Source of the DNA: Romboutsia faecis
GTDB taxonomy: Bacteria > Bacillota > Clostridia > Peptostreptococcales > Peptostreptococcaceae
DNA: 64,000 nt
Assembly (NCBI RefSeq): GCF_014323405.1
Contig: NZ_JACRWE010000009.1
Coordinates: 1 to 64,000, forward strand
Reading direction: 5' to 3'
The notes under the pieces were generated by a model. That model was not told the DNA's origin and made no database searches. It worked only from the letters and a program-made list of their open reading frames with translations. Every line of letters starts with the position of its first letter. Within the stretch, counting starts at the first letter, position 1. This document shows positions 9,199 to 18,763 of this stretch, in pieces. Position numbers and translations under genes: made by a program.

Positions 9199-9783
9199 AT
9201 TAAAATAGGAAAGATATGGTTTTATATGATTGTAATAGGAATATTAGGAAGTGTGTATTTTCAGAATCTAGGAGAGTTAAACAATGCTCTTTTAAATGAA
9301 TCTTCTAAAGCAATTGAATTTGCTATAAGTTTAGCTGGAATTATGGCATTTTGGATGGGAATAATGAACATAGCTAAAGATTCTGGCCTTATAGAAAAAA
9401 TAGGAGATAGGCTAAGTCCTATAATGAAGAAATTATTTCCTTCCGTTCCCAAAGGACATAAGGCTATGTCTTATATAGTTATGAATATGGCTTTAAATAT
9501 GTTAGGAGCAGGGAATGGAGCTACAGCATTTGGGTTAAAGGCAATGGATGAGTTACAAACTTTAAATAGAAAGAAAGATACTGCGAGTAATGATATGATT
9601 ATGTTTTTAGTAATAAATATATCGTCTGTTCAGATAATTCCTTTTACTATGCTTAAAGTAAGAGGAGATGCTGGAGCTCAATTTCCAAATGAAATTATAG
9701 TTACAACCCTATTTGCAACGATAATATCCACCTTTGTAGGAATAGTAACTTGCAAACTTTTTCAAAGGAGGAATGATAAATAG
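9199..9783 (+). CDS. spmA: spore maturation protein A, probable non-ATG start
   Basis: SpmA is an integral membrane protein with a nucleoside-recognition (Gate) domain; in Bacillus it acts with SpmB in spore core dehydration. Several hydrophobic helices are visible. The first in-frame ATG is at 9226, but it has no ribosome site (nearest AGGA is 15 nt away) and would cut the first helix. A very strong SD (GAGGGGAGGGG, 9188-9198) is followed in frame by ATT (9199) and ATA (9205), giving the natural N terminus KIGKIWFYMIVIG. I therefore propose initiation at ATT 9199 or ATA 9205; 9226 is the conventional alternative. A sigma-E-like promoter (GTATAAA at 9152, CATAAAAT at 9174) is a weak possibility. 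It shares one base with spmB. Confidence 0.8.
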   Translation: MKIGKIWFYMIVIGILGSVYFQNLGELNNALLNESSKAIEFAISLAGIMAFWMGIMNIAKDSGLIEKIGDRLSPIMKKLFPSVPKGHKAMSYIVMNMALNMLGAGNGATAFGLKAMDELQTLNRKKDTASNDMIMFLVINISSVQIIPFTMLKVRGDAGAQFPNEIIVTTLFATIISTFVGIVTCKLFQRRNDK

Positions 9784-10307
9784 TGCTAGATATATTTGCT
9801 AACTTAATTATACCTTTAATTATATTATTTATAATCATATACGGAAAAACCCATAAAGTAGATATATATGAAAGCTTTGTAAAAGGAGCTATAGATGGTT
9901 TAAAAACAGCATGGTCTATATTACCGTCTATAATTGCTATATTTTTAGCTATAGGTATATTCAAATCAGGAAAAGGAATCGAGATGCTAGAGTTTATATT
10001 CTCTCCTATAGCAAAGCTTATGAGTATTCCAAAAGAATTAATAGGATTAATAATTGTAAAGCCTTTATCAGGTAGTGGAGCATTAGGAATGTATAATGAA
10101 TTAATACAAAGAGTAGGTATAGACACTTTGATAGAAAAAATGGGTTCTACGATTGTTGGAGCATCAGAAACCATATTTTATACAATGGCAATTTATTATG
10201 GAAGCTTAAAAATTAAAAATACGAGATATACATTATTATGCTCAATGTTAAGTCATATAGCAGGAGTTATAGCATCAGTATTTATATGTTACTTAATCTT
10301 TACATAG
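9783..10307 (+). CDS. spmB: spore maturation protein B
   Basis: The 174-residue SpmB has the same membrane Gate fold as SpmA, with the conserved KPLSGSGALGMYNE segment near residue 95 and an ASETIFYTMAIYYGS motif. It starts at GTG, overlapping the last base of the spmA stop codon, with AAGGAGG 12 nt upstream. Adjacent spmA-spmB is the standard arrangement, and both products are needed for normal spore dehydration in Bacillus. Confidence 0.92.
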   Translation: MLDIFANLIIPLIILFIIIYGKTHKVDIYESFVKGAIDGLKTAWSILPSIIAIFLAIGIFKSGKGIEMLEFIFSPIAKLMSIPKELIGLIIVKPLSGSGALGMYNELIQRVGIDTLIEKMGSTIVGASETIFYTMAIYYGSLKIKNTRYTLLCSMLSHIAGVIASVFICYLIFT

Positions 10308-10558
10308 TAATTGTAATAATTTAAGTGAAAAATTTGCTTAAATTAATTATCTTAGGTTTAAAAGTTTAGTTGACAATAATACATAATTTTAATAGAATAA
10401 AAATTAATAATATTATTAATAATACATAATTTAATCACATGTATAATGATTGGTACATAAGTTAATACTACGAATAAGATTTAATTAATTTATTGAATTA
10501 AATATATATTTTAAATAAGTTAAGAATTATTATAATTTTTATATTAAAATAAGCTATG
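10308..10558. other. non-coding spacer between spmB and the metG T-box
   Basis: About 250 nt of very AT-rich DNA. Only a small hairpin (AATTTAAG 10318 with CTTAAATT 10337) and one good promoter candidate (listed separately) stand out; no ORF is supported. Confidence 0.6.
10370..10398 (+). promoter_or_regulatory. candidate sigma-A promoter for the metG T-box transcript
   Basis: TTGACA (10370-10375), 17-nt spacer, TAGAAT (10393-10398). Transcription would begin near 10405, leaving about 155 nt before the T-box, which is longer than usual, so a nearer promoter is possible. Confidence 0.5.
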
Positions 10559-10806
10559 AAAAGAAGAGTAAATAATGATTTTTTCGACAGAGAACTAGGT
10601 TAGGTGAAAGCTAGTGTTAAATGATTTATTGAAGATGGCCTTGGAGCTTTTTATCTGAAATTTAAGTAGGATAAGACGTTTAGACACGTTATAGTCTACT
10701 AAGATATCTATATGTTTAGAATAAATTTAAACTATAGATAAATTAGGGTGGTACCGCGTATATAATCTCGCCCCTATGTAATATTCATAGGAGGCGAGTT
10801 TTTTAA
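10559..10806 (+). promoter_or_regulatory. T-box leader for methionyl-tRNA synthetase
   Basis: The T-box sequence AGGGTGGTACCGCG is at 10745-10758. It is followed by a terminator (CTCGCC...GGCGAG, 10767-10798, then six T). Upstream are an AGAGAAC element at the base of stem I, a stem III (AGTAG near 10665 with CTACT), and an ATG triplet at 10634-10636 in the expected specifier region, matching methionine. Uncharged tRNA-Met would stabilise the antiterminator and turn on metG. The leader ends 27 nt before the metG start. Confidence 0.93.
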
Positions 10807-10832
10807 TATCTAAAAAATAGGAGGAAGTTAAT

Positions 10833-12785
10833 ATGAGCAAGCCAACTTTTTACGTTACAACGCCTATATATTACCCAAGTGGAAATTTACATATAGGACA
10901 TACTTATACTACTGTTGCAGCAGATGCAATAGCTAGATTTAAGCGTTTCTCTGGATTTGATGTAAAATTCCTTACAGGGACAGATGAGCACGGAGAAAAA
11001 ATACAAAAAACTGCTAGAGAAAAAGGTATGACAGAAATGGAATACTTAGATGGAATGATAGCAGGTATAAAAGATTTATGGAATACAATGGATATATCTT
11101 ATGATGATTTTATAAGAACAACTCAAGATAGACATAAGGACGTTATACAAAAAATATTCACTAAACTATATGAACAAGGAGATATATACAAAGGTTCATA
11201 TGAAGGTAGATATTGTACTCCATGTGAAAGTTTCTGGACAGAATCTCAATTAGTAGATGGTGATAAGTGCCCAGACTGTGGTAGAGAAACATATTTAGCT
11301 AAAGAAGAAGCTTATTTCTTTAAGCTATCTAAATATGAAGATAGATTAAAAGAATTATTCCAAAATGATAAATTCTGTTTCCCAGCATCTAGAAAGAATG
11401 AAATGGTTGCAAACTTTTTAGACAAAGGTTTAGAGGATTTATGTGTAACTAGAACTACTTTCGACTGGGGTATAAAGGTTCCATTTGATGAGAAACACGT
11501 AATCTACGTTTGGGTAGACGCATTATGTAACTATATAACTGCATTAGGATACATGAGCGACAATGAAGAAGAGTTCAAAAAATACTGGCCAGCAAATGTT
11601 CAAATAGTAGGTAAAGAAATCGTAAGATTCCATACTATAATATGGCCAGCATTATTAATGGCTTTAGATTTACCAGTTCCAGAGCAAGTTTACGGACATG
11701 GATGGATATTATTTGCTAATGATAAAATGAGTAAATCAAAAGGAAATATAGTTTATCCAGAGCCAATGATAGAAAGATACGGAATAGATGCTCTTAAATA
11801 TTTCTTACTAAGGGAATTTGCTTTTGGTCAAGATGGAAGTTACACTCATAGAAATTTCGTAACTAGAATAAATTCAGACCTTGCAAATGATCTAGGAAAC
11901 TTAGTAAGCAGAACTGTAGCTATGGTTGAAAAATACAATGGTGGAATAATACCAATGGCAAAAGTAGCAACTGCATTTGATGAAGATTTAAAATCACAAG
12001 CTAAATCATCTAGAGAAAACTTCGAATCTGAAATGGATAAAATGCAATTCCATGAGGCATTAGAAAATGTATGGAAGTTAATAAGAAGAACTAACAAATA
12101 TATTGATGAGACTATGCCATGGGCTTTAGCTAAGGATGAAGCTAAGAAAGATGAATTAGATACGGTATTATACAACTTATGTGAATCTATAAGAATAATA
12201 TCAACTTTAATAAGACCTATGATGGAAACAACTGCTAATAAAATATATGACCAATTAGGAATAGCAGGACAAGAAGAATTAACAAACTGGGAAAGTACAA
12301 ATACTTTTGGACTTATAGGAGAAAATACTAAAGTACACAAGGGTGAAGCTTTATTCCCAAGATTAGATATAGAGAAAGAGGTAGTAGAATTGGAACAATT
12401 ATTTAGTGGTAATGTAGAAACAAAAGAAGAAGAAGTAAAAGAAGAAACTTTAACTCACAAAGAAGAAATAACTATAGACGATTTAGATAAAGTAGAATTA
12501 AGAGTTGGTAAAATATTAAGCTGTGAAAAGCATCCTAAAGCTGACAGATTATTAGTATCTCAAGTAAAATTAGGGCCAGAAACTAGACAAATAGTATCAG
12601 GAATAGCTAAATGGTACAAGCCAGAAGAAATGGTTGGAAAAGAAGTTATAGTAGTATGCAACTTAAAGCCGGTTAAACTAAGAGGAGTAGAGTCTCAAGG
12701 TATGATATTAGCAGCTGGTGATGATGGTGATGATTTATTAATACCAACAACTACTGGTGCTAAAGACGGATGCGAAGTTAGATAA
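10833..12785 (+). CDS. metG: methionyl-tRNA synthetase
   Basis: This class I synthetase of 650 residues has HIGH at residues 20-23, KMSKS at 298-302, and a zinc knuckle with two Cys pairs (Cys128/131 and CPDCG near 146-149). The C-terminal ~105 residues (about 546-650) are an EMAP/Trbp-type tRNA-binding OB fold (VELRVGKIL), the common long form in Firmicutes. It charges tRNA-Met for both initiation and elongation. The T-box leader upstream is consistent with regulation by tRNA-Met charging. tatD follows after 11 nt. Confidence 0.97.
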   Translation: MSKPTFYVTTPIYYPSGNLHIGHTYTTVAADAIARFKRFSGFDVKFLTGTDEHGEKIQKTAREKGMTEMEYLDGMIAGIKDLWNTMDISYDDFIRTTQDRHKDVIQKIFTKLYEQGDIYKGSYEGRYCTPCESFWTESQLVDGDKCPDCGRETYLAKEEAYFFKLSKYEDRLKELFQNDKFCFPASRKNEMVANFLDKGLEDLCVTRTTFDWGIKVPFDEKHVIYVWVDALCNYITALGYMSDNEEEFKKYWPANVQIVGKEIVRFHTIIWPALLMALDLPVPEQVYGHGWILFANDKMSKSKGNIVYPEPMIERYGIDALKYFLLREFAFGQDGSYTHRNFVTRINSDLANDLGNLVSRTVAMVEKYNGGIIPMAKVATAFDEDLKSQAKSSRENFESEMDKMQFHEALENVWKLIRRTNKYIDETMPWALAKDEAKKDELDTVLYNLCESIRIISTLIRPMMETTANKIYDQLGIAGQEELTNWESTNTFGLIGENTKVHKGEALFPRLDIEKEVVELEQLFSGNVETKEEEVKEETLTHKEEITIDDLDKVELRVGKILSCEKHPKADRLLVSQVKLGPETRQIVSGIAKWYKPEEMVGKEVIVVCNLKPVKLRGVESQGMILAAGDDGDDLLIPTTTGAKDGCEVR

Positions 12786-12796
12786 GGAGAATAATT

Positions 12797-13567
12797 ATGT
12801 TATTCGATTCACATGCACATTTAAATGATGAACGATTTGATGAAGATAGAGAAGAATTAATAGCTTCTCTTAAACAAAAGCAGGTTGATTTAGTTGTAAA
12901 TCCAGGTGCAGATATAAAATCTTCTATAAATAGTGTAAACCTAGCTAATAAATATGATTTTATATATGCAGCTGTTGGAGTTCATCCACATGATGTTGGA
13001 GAATTAGATGATACTGCAATAGATACTTTAAGAAAGTTAGCTACTGATAATGAAAAAGTAGTTGCTATAGGAGAGATAGGATTAGATTATTATTATGACA
13101 ATTCTCCAAGAGAAGTACAAAAAGAATGGTTTAAAAAGCAAATAGAACTTGCTAATGAATTAAAATTACCAATAATAATACATGATAGGGATGCGCATGG
13201 TGATACTTTTGAAATTATAAAGAGCACTAAGAGCCCAGAAATAGGATGTGTACTTCATTGTTATAGTGGTAATGTAGAATTAGCAAAGGAATATGTAAAA
13301 ATGGGATGCTATATTTCTATTCCAGGGACAGTTACTTTCAAGAACAATAAAAAAACTAGAGAGGTTGCAAAAGAAATTCCTCTAGAGTATTTATTAATAG
13401 AAACTGATTCACCTTATATGGCTCCAGAACCACATAGAGGGAAAAGAAATGATCCATCGTTGGTAGCTTTTGTAGCTGATAAGATAGCACAGGAAAAAGG
13501 AATATCTTATGAAGCAGTTTGCAAAGCAACTAAGGAAAATGCTAAAAAGCTATTTAATATAAGATAA
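12797..13567 (+). CDS. tatD: TatD-family metal-dependent deoxyribonuclease (YabD)
   Basis: The 256-residue TIM-barrel hydrolase carries the metal ligands of the TatD family: FDSHAHL (HxH) at the start, GEIGLDYYYD near residue 95, IIHDRDAHGD, LHCYSG, and ETDSPYMAPEPHRGKRN near residue 203. These enzymes are 3'-5' exonucleases or related phosphodiesterases. The metS-yabD pair is conserved across Firmicutes, and the 11-nt spacing with an AAGGAG site indicates co-transcription with metG. Confidence 0.93.
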   Translation: MLFDSHAHLNDERFDEDREELIASLKQKQVDLVVNPGADIKSSINSVNLANKYDFIYAAVGVHPHDVGELDDTAIDTLRKLATDNEKVVAIGEIGLDYYYDNSPREVQKEWFKKQIELANELKLPIIIHDRDAHGDTFEIIKSTKSPEIGCVLHCYSGNVELAKEYVKMGCYISIPGTVTFKNNKKTREVAKEIPLEYLLIETDSPYMAPEPHRGKRNDPSLVAFVADKIAQEKGISYEAVCKATKENAKKLFNIR

Positions 13568-13570
13568 TAT

Positions 13571-13622
13571 AAAGTTCAAGATGATTAGATATAATTGATC
13601 TAATTATCTTGAACTTTTTTAT
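13571..13622 (+). terminator. strong terminator of metG-tatD
   Basis: A 20-nt arm (13571-13590) pairs with 13598-13617 with a single G-T wobble, followed by a T run to 13622. Confidence 0.9.
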
Positions 13623-13770
13623 TATAATTGAGTATATAGTAATTTCAAAATAACAAATAAAATATCTCTATGCAATTATAAATACAAAAATGTAAAACAT
13701 TGTAAATATTTATATGCAGATGTTATAATATACATAAATATGTTATATGAAATTATTGAGGGAGCAAATA

Positions 13771-15687
13771 ATGAGCAAAAAAATCAAAAAACACATAATA
13801 ATAGCGCTTTCAGGTATATTAATTAGTGGGATTTTATCAACAAGTATAGAATCAAATGCAGAAGCTATTAATAATAATCTAGTGGAACAATCGACAGTTG
13901 TTTCAAAAGAAAGAAGTACTATTAAAAAGGGAAAAGTGACAACAAGTTCTTTAAATGTTAGGAGTGGACCATCTACTAACAAATCAGTAATAGGATCTAT
14001 AAAAAAAGGATCAACTATTGAAATAATAAGTACATCATCAAATGGGTGGCATAAAATTAAATTTAAAAATGGTTATGGATATGTAAGTGGAAAGTATATA
14101 AGTATTTCATCAAATACAAACACAAATACAAACAATATATCATCAATAAAAGTTACTCATACTGGAACAGTAAATACATCTTCTCTTAATGTAAGAAGCA
14201 AGGCAAATACATCATCTTCTAAGCTAGGATCTTTAAAAAAAGGAAGTAAGATAGAAATAGTAGAAAAAACAAGTAATGGATGGTATAAAATTAAATTTAA
14301 AAAAGGATATGGGTACGTAAGTGGATCTTATATATCAAATGTAAAATCTGTTAATACTTCGACTGGATCAAACAATTCAAATTCCAATAATAATACATCA
14401 TCAATAAAAGTTACACATACTGGAACAGTAAATACATCTTCTCTTAATGTAAGAAGCAAGGCAAATACATCGTCTTCTAAGCTAGGATCTTTAAAAAAAG
14501 GAAGTAAGATAGAAATAGTAGAAAAAACAAGTAATGGATGGTATAAAATTAAATTTAAAAAAGGATATGGATATGTAAGTGGATCTTATATATCAAATGT
14601 AAAATCTGTAAGTAATTCAAATAATAATGGATCATCTTCATCAAATAACGAAGTAAAAGATGAAACTGTAACTGGATTAGTTACAAAGCATACTCAAACA
14701 GCAGGAAAATCTTTAATAGATACTATAGAGGTTAATAATGCATATGGACGTGAATTACAGTTACAAATGTATAATAGTTCGAAAAAGTCTTGGGAAACTA
14801 AAGCAACATTTACAACAAAGAATGATAAAACTGATTCAGTTAAATTAGTATATCCATCACAGTGGTATAATCAGATTTCTTCAAAATGGAGAGTATACAT
14901 TCCTGCAAGCAATGACTTAAAGAGCTACACTAGTAAAACAATAGAAGTTACTGCTAAAAGAGTATATGAAAATCCTAAAGGATATATTCAATTAAAGGAA
15001 AAGATTACTGTAAGTGGTGGTGGTAAAGATTTAGTTAAAGGTACAATGGGACTTAAAGTTGCACAAGTTCAAAGAAAATTAGGTATGGGAAAGGTATGGG
15101 AAACAGTAGGTCCAAGTACAATGTCTCATGTAAAAGCCTTCCAAAAAAAGAATGGTTTAAAAGAAACAGGTATTGTAAACCTTGCAACATGGAAGAAGTT
15201 AGGATTTAGTGAATCTTCTTGGAAGACTCTAGATACATATGTTACTCCAGTTAAAACAAAATTAACTGCTACAAGATCAGATCTTATTGAACAAATGATT
15301 AAAACCGCTGAATCTTATTTAGGAACAGAGTATGTAGTTGGTGCAGCTGGCGTACCAGGTAGTGGCATAGATTGTAGTGGACTAGTTATGCAAGCAATGT
15401 ACTCTATAGGTATAGATCCAGCTCCTGTTAGCGTAACTCGTCATACTCAACCAGGATATGAGTTTGAATCTCGCAACCTTTGGAACCTTCCTACATTAAA
15501 GACAGTAAGTACTCCAAAAAGAGGGGATTTAGTATTCTATAAAAATAGCAAAGGAACAATAATTCACGTAGCTATTTATCTAGGAAATAATAGAGTCATA
15601 GAATCTTGGCCTGAAAAAGTTGTAAATTGGCCATTAATACATCCAGAAAGACCTTTAATAAAAGGTTATAAAAGGGTAATCGGTTAA
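13771..15687 (+). CDS. secreted SH3b / NlpC-P60 peptidoglycan hydrolase
   Basis: This 638-residue exported enzyme is predicted to cut peptidoglycan stem peptides. In order: signal peptide (about 1-31, ending SNAEA), three bacterial SH3 domains (about 50-111, 128-190, 214-276), a Ser/Asn-rich linker, a ~130-residue region of unknown fold, a peptidoglycan-binding-like repeat (about 423-480), and a C-terminal NlpC/P60 domain (about 509-638) with catalytic Cys535 in DCSG and His599 in HVAIYLG. SH3 domains 2 and 3 are almost identical, also at DNA level. The ATG at 13771 is chosen because GAGGGAG lies 6 nt upstream; an upstream in-frame ATG at 13747 lacks a site. It is monocistronic. Confidence 0.9.
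   Translation: MSKKIKKHIIIALSGILISGILSTSIESNAEAINNNLVEQSTVVSKERSTIKKGKVTTSSLNVRSGPSTNKSVIGSIKKGSTIEIISTSSNGWHKIKFKNGYGYVSGKYISISSNTNTNTNNISSIKVTHTGTVNTSSLNVRSKANTSSSKLGSLKKGSKIEIVEKTSNGWYKIKFKKGYGYVSGSYISNVKSVNTSTGSNNSNSNNNTSSIKVTHTGTVNTSSLNVRSKANTSSSKLGSLKKGSKIEIVEKTSNGWYKIKFKKGYGYVSGSYISNVKSVSNSNNNGSSSSNNEVKDETVTGLVTKHTQTAGKSLIDTIEVNNAYGRELQLQMYNSSKKSWETKATFTTKNDKTDSVKLVYPSQWYNQISSKWRVYIPASNDLKSYTSKTIEVTAKRVYENPKGYIQLKEKITVSGGGKDLVKGTMGLKVAQVQRKLGMGKVWETVGPSTMSHVKAFQKKNGLKETGIVNLATWKKLGFSESSWKTLDTYVTPVKTKLTATRSDLIEQMIKTAESYLGTEYVVGAAGVPGSGIDCSGLVMQAMYSIGIDPAPVSVTRHTQPGYEFESRNLWNLPTLKTVSTPKRGDLVFYKNSKGTIIHVAIYLGNNRVIESWPEKVVNWPLIHPERPLIKGYKRVIG
14140..14610 (+). repeat. intragenic tandem duplication of an SH3 domain
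   Basis: About 213 nt at 14140-14352 recur at 14398-14610 with only a few substitutions (offset 258 nt). Each copy encodes SSIKVTHTGTVNTSSLNVRS and the rest of one SH3 domain. Confidence 0.9.
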
Positions 15688-15692
15688 TATAT

Positions 15693-15730
15693 AAAAGGCA
15701 TAAAGTATATAACTTTATGTCTTTTATTAT
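15693..15730 (+). terminator. terminator after the NlpC/P60 gene
   Basis: AAAAGGCATAAAGT (15693-15706) pairs with ACTTTATGTCTTTT (15712-15725). Confidence 0.75.
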
Positions 15731-15897
15731 ATTTATATAAGGGAAAATAATTTATAATAAAAATATATAAAATATCAAAAAATTTCAATTTATAATTACA
15801 ATAGCTGAAAAGTGGATAAATTATATACTAATACAAATATTTATGCTAAAATTTAATTTATGAATTCAAGCGATTAGATAGAAAAGGTGATTTTATA

Positions 15898-16440
15898 ATG
15901 ATAAAAGAAGTTATAGTAGTAGAAGGTAGAGATGATGTTACAGCAGTAAAAAGGGCTCTAGATGCAGAACTTATAACTACTGGTGGATTTGGATTCCCTA
16001 AAGGAGTTATGGAACGCATAAAAGCCGCTCAAAAAAGACGTGGAGTAATAATATTTACTGATCCTGATTTTGCCGGTGAAAAAATAAGAAAAAAGATAGC
16101 TGCAGAAGTTCCAGGATGTAAGCATGCTTTTTTACCAAGAGAAGAAGCTAAGAAGGATGGAGATATAGGTATTGAAAATGCATCTCCAGAAAGTATAATA
16201 GCTGCTTTAAATAAAGTTAGAACGGAAAGTGTAGAGAAAAGAAGTGAATTTACTCAAGTTGATCTAATAAGAAATCAACTTATAGGAAATGAAGATGCTT
16301 CTTACAGAAGAGACGAAATTGGGAAAATACTAGGAATTGGATACGGAAATGCAAAGCAATTCTTAAGTAGATTAAACAATTATGGAGTAAGTAGAGAAGA
16401 ATTTCTGAAGGCAGTATACACAATAGATAATAGTCTATAG
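15898..16440 (+). CDS. rnmV: ribonuclease M5
   Basis: The 180-residue TOPRIM nuclease matures 5S rRNA by cleaving both strands of the precursor stem. The TOPRIM glutamate is in VVEGRDD (Glu9) and the DxD-type motif is in FTDPDFAGEKIR. The C-terminal half is the DUF4093 domain typical of RNase M5. It precedes rsmA as in Bacillus. A suitable substrate, the extended 5S helix, is at 195-326. SD AAAGGTG lies before ATG. Confidence 0.94.
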   Translation: MIKEVIVVEGRDDVTAVKRALDAELITTGGFGFPKGVMERIKAAQKRRGVIIFTDPDFAGEKIRKKIAAEVPGCKHAFLPREEAKKDGDIGIENASPESIIAALNKVRTESVEKRSEFTQVDLIRNQLIGNEDASYRRDEIGKILGIGYGNAKQFLSRLNNYGVSREEFLKAVYTIDNSL

Positions 16441-16538
16441 ATATCAGATTAAAAGTATTATATAAAAATTATTTAAAGAAATAATAAAAATAACAATAAA
16501 TAAAATAAGAAAAATAGATACATAGAAGGAGATAACAT

Positions 16539-17408
16539 ATGGATAGACTTTCATCTCATAGAGCTACCAAAGAAGTAGTTCAAAAGCATAATTTTAAATT
16601 TTCAAAGTCATTAGGCCAAAACTTTTTAATAGACGATAATGTTATAGATAGAATATTAGCAGGAGCTAGATTATCAGAAGGTGATAGAATCATAGAAGTA
16701 GGACCAGGAATTGGTACACTTACTCGTGAAATGGGAAAAGTTGCAGACAAGGTTGTCGCTGTAGAAATAGATAAAACTTTAATACCAATACTTAAAGAAA
16801 CATTAGAAGATTTAAATAATGTAGAAGTTGTTAATCAAGATATATTAAAAGTAGATGTAGAAGAATTAGTAAAAGAAAAATTAGATGGAGGACCAGTTAA
16901 ACTTGTAGCTAACCTTCCATATTATATAACTACACCAATAGTTATGAAATTTTTAGAAGAAGATATTCCAGTAACTGATATAGTAGTTATGGTTCAAAAA
17001 GAAGTTGCAGATAGAATGAATGCAGGACCTGGGACAAAAGATTATGGTGCGTTATCAGTAGCAGTTCAATACTACTGTGATACAGAAATAGTTGCAAAAG
17101 CTCCGAGACACATGTTTGTTCCTCAACCAAATGTAGATTCTACAGTTATAGGACTTCATGTAAGAGAAGAAAGAAAATATCCTGTAGATAGTGAAGAGAT
17201 ATTCTTTAAAACAGTTAAGGCATCATTTGGACAAAGAAGAAAAACTTTACTTAATTCTTTAGGTGGTTTAGGATTTTTAACTAAAGACCAAATAAAAGAA
17301 GCTTTAAATGAAGCTAATATAGACGAAAAAAGAAGAGGAGAAACTCTTAGCATAGAAGAATTTGCAACTCTTGCAAATGTTATAAACTCAAAAGTACCTT
17401 CAAAATAG
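16539..17408 (+). CDS. rsmA: 16S rRNA dimethyladenosine transferase
   Basis: This 289-residue methyltransferase (KsgA) dimethylates two adjacent adenines near the 3' end of 16S rRNA. It begins with the conserved FKFSKSLGQNFL, has the SAM motif EVGPGIGTLT near residues 53-62, and the catalytic NLPYY at residues 125-129. It follows rnmV by about 100 nt. Its last codons are part of the terminator that follows. Confidence 0.95.
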   Translation: MDRLSSHRATKEVVQKHNFKFSKSLGQNFLIDDNVIDRILAGARLSEGDRIIEVGPGIGTLTREMGKVADKVVAVEIDKTLIPILKETLEDLNNVEVVNQDILKVDVEELVKEKLDGGPVKLVANLPYYITTPIVMKFLEEDIPVTDIVVMVQKEVADRMNAGPGTKDYGALSVAVQYYCDTEIVAKAPRHMFVPQPNVDSTVIGLHVREERKYPVDSEEIFFKTVKASFGQRRKTLLNSLGGLGFLTKDQIKEALNEANIDEKRRGETLSIEEFATLANVINSKVPSK

Positions 17409-17423
17409 AAGGTACTTTTTTTT
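17390..17423 (+). terminator. terminator overlapping the rsmA stop codon
   Basis: AAAAGTACCTTC (17390-17401) pairs perfectly with GAAGGTACTTTT (17408-17419), then more T. The left arm is coding sequence. Confidence 0.88.
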
Positions 17424-17475
17424 AATATGTAAACATATACTATCTAGAGAACTTATGTAAAGGGGGGGGAAAGAA

Positions 17476-18681
17476 ATGAGCTCTAAAAGAAAATTTAAGA
17501 GAGACTATATAATTTTAGAAGCAAAGGATATGAATTTTAGATATAAAGAGCGTATCTTACCTAAGGCTTTTGCAAAGATAGAAGTAAATGATGAAAAATC
17601 AGTTGTAGCATTATATGTAGAGAATCTTAAATATATGAAGGACGGATATAGGGTAGTAGCAATAAGAAGTGATTATGAGACTATAGATTTAGGAAAAATA
17701 ACTTTAAGTGAGCAAGGTAAGGGGGAATTTGTACTAAATTTAGAAGACAGGGATGCAGAAATAAAAGGTATTGCTTTATTATATGAAAAAACTGTACCTT
17801 TAATAGGATTCAAGGGAAATAAGATTGAAAACTATGAAGAAATATTATTTATGGGAGATGAAGATGAGTATATAGAAACAGATGATGAAGTTGAAGAATA
17901 TGAAGAGATAGAATATATCGAGGTAGAAGATGATGAAGATGGAGAGTATGAAGAATATGAAGAAATAGAGTATATCGAGGTAGAAGATGACGATGACCTA
18001 GACGGATATGTTGATACTGATGATGGCGAATATGAAATTGATGATAATATTGATTATGACAACGGTGAAAACAAATATCATGAGTATAAAAATATAAATG
18101 ATGATAACGGCTTAGAATATAATAGAACGAACAGAATTCCTAGACAAAACAAAACAATTAAAGAAAGAGTTAAGCAATATCGAAATCCAATCAACAAAAC
18201 ATCTCAAGATGTAAATTTTCAAGATCACATGAATGAAACTCAACAAGAAAGAAATACAAAATCACAAGGTGCTCTATTAATGCCTAGACAAATTAAAAAA
18301 GGGTTAAAATATTTTAGAGAAGTTAAGCCTTTTGTGGAGGACTATATAGATAATACTAGATGGTGGAAAATAGATATAACACCTGCAACTCTATGTGGTT
18401 ATACAATGCCGTACTTAGGATATGTTAATAGTTTAAATTATACAATGTATAGTGATGCAATAATGCAATCCTATAAATATAGACATTATCTGTTCGGCGT
18501 TCAGTATGATGAATATAATAAGAGAAAAAACTATATTTATGCAGTACCAGGTAAAAAGGATGAACAACCAGATAAAGGTCATACAGGATTTACTATGTAC
18601 CAACCTTGCGATAATAGAGGAAATAGCTTAGGTTACTGGTTATGTTATATAGACTCAAGAACTAGAAGTATTTTAAAATAG
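17476..18681 (+). CDS. unrecognised acidic-repeat protein
   Basis: I do not recognise this 401-residue protein. Three zones are visible. Residues ~1-130 look like a compact mixed domain (KRDYIILEAKDMNFRYKERI at the start). Residues ~131-205 are extremely acidic and repetitive, with two copies of EYEEIEYIEVEDD. A basic/Gln-Asn linker follows, then a tyrosine- and tryptophan-rich C-terminal domain (about 275-401) with two or three cysteines. There is no signal peptide or membrane segment. Its place in a sporulation-rich region makes a spore-layer role possible, but nothing proves it. The ribosome site contains a run of eight G (17462-17469). Confidence 0.75.
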   Translation: MSSKRKFKRDYIILEAKDMNFRYKERILPKAFAKIEVNDEKSVVALYVENLKYMKDGYRVVAIRSDYETIDLGKITLSEQGKGEFVLNLEDRDAEIKGIALLYEKTVPLIGFKGNKIENYEEILFMGDEDEYIETDDEVEEYEEIEYIEVEDDEDGEYEEYEEIEYIEVEDDDDLDGYVDTDDGEYEIDDNIDYDNGENKYHEYKNINDDNGLEYNRTNRIPRQNKTIKERVKQYRNPINKTSQDVNFQDHMNETQQERNTKSQGALLMPRQIKKGLKYFREVKPFVEDYIDNTRWWKIDITPATLCGYTMPYLGYVNSLNYTMYSDAIMQSYKYRHYLFGVQYDEYNKRKNYIYAVPGKKDEQPDKGHTGFTMYQPCDNRGNSLGYWLCYIDSRTRSILK

Positions 18682-18763
18682 TCATTAAATTTAGAATCTA
18701 TTGATAATAATTCAATAATCCTCTAAAATAGAATTTAAGACTATATATTTTGGAGGAGAAATT

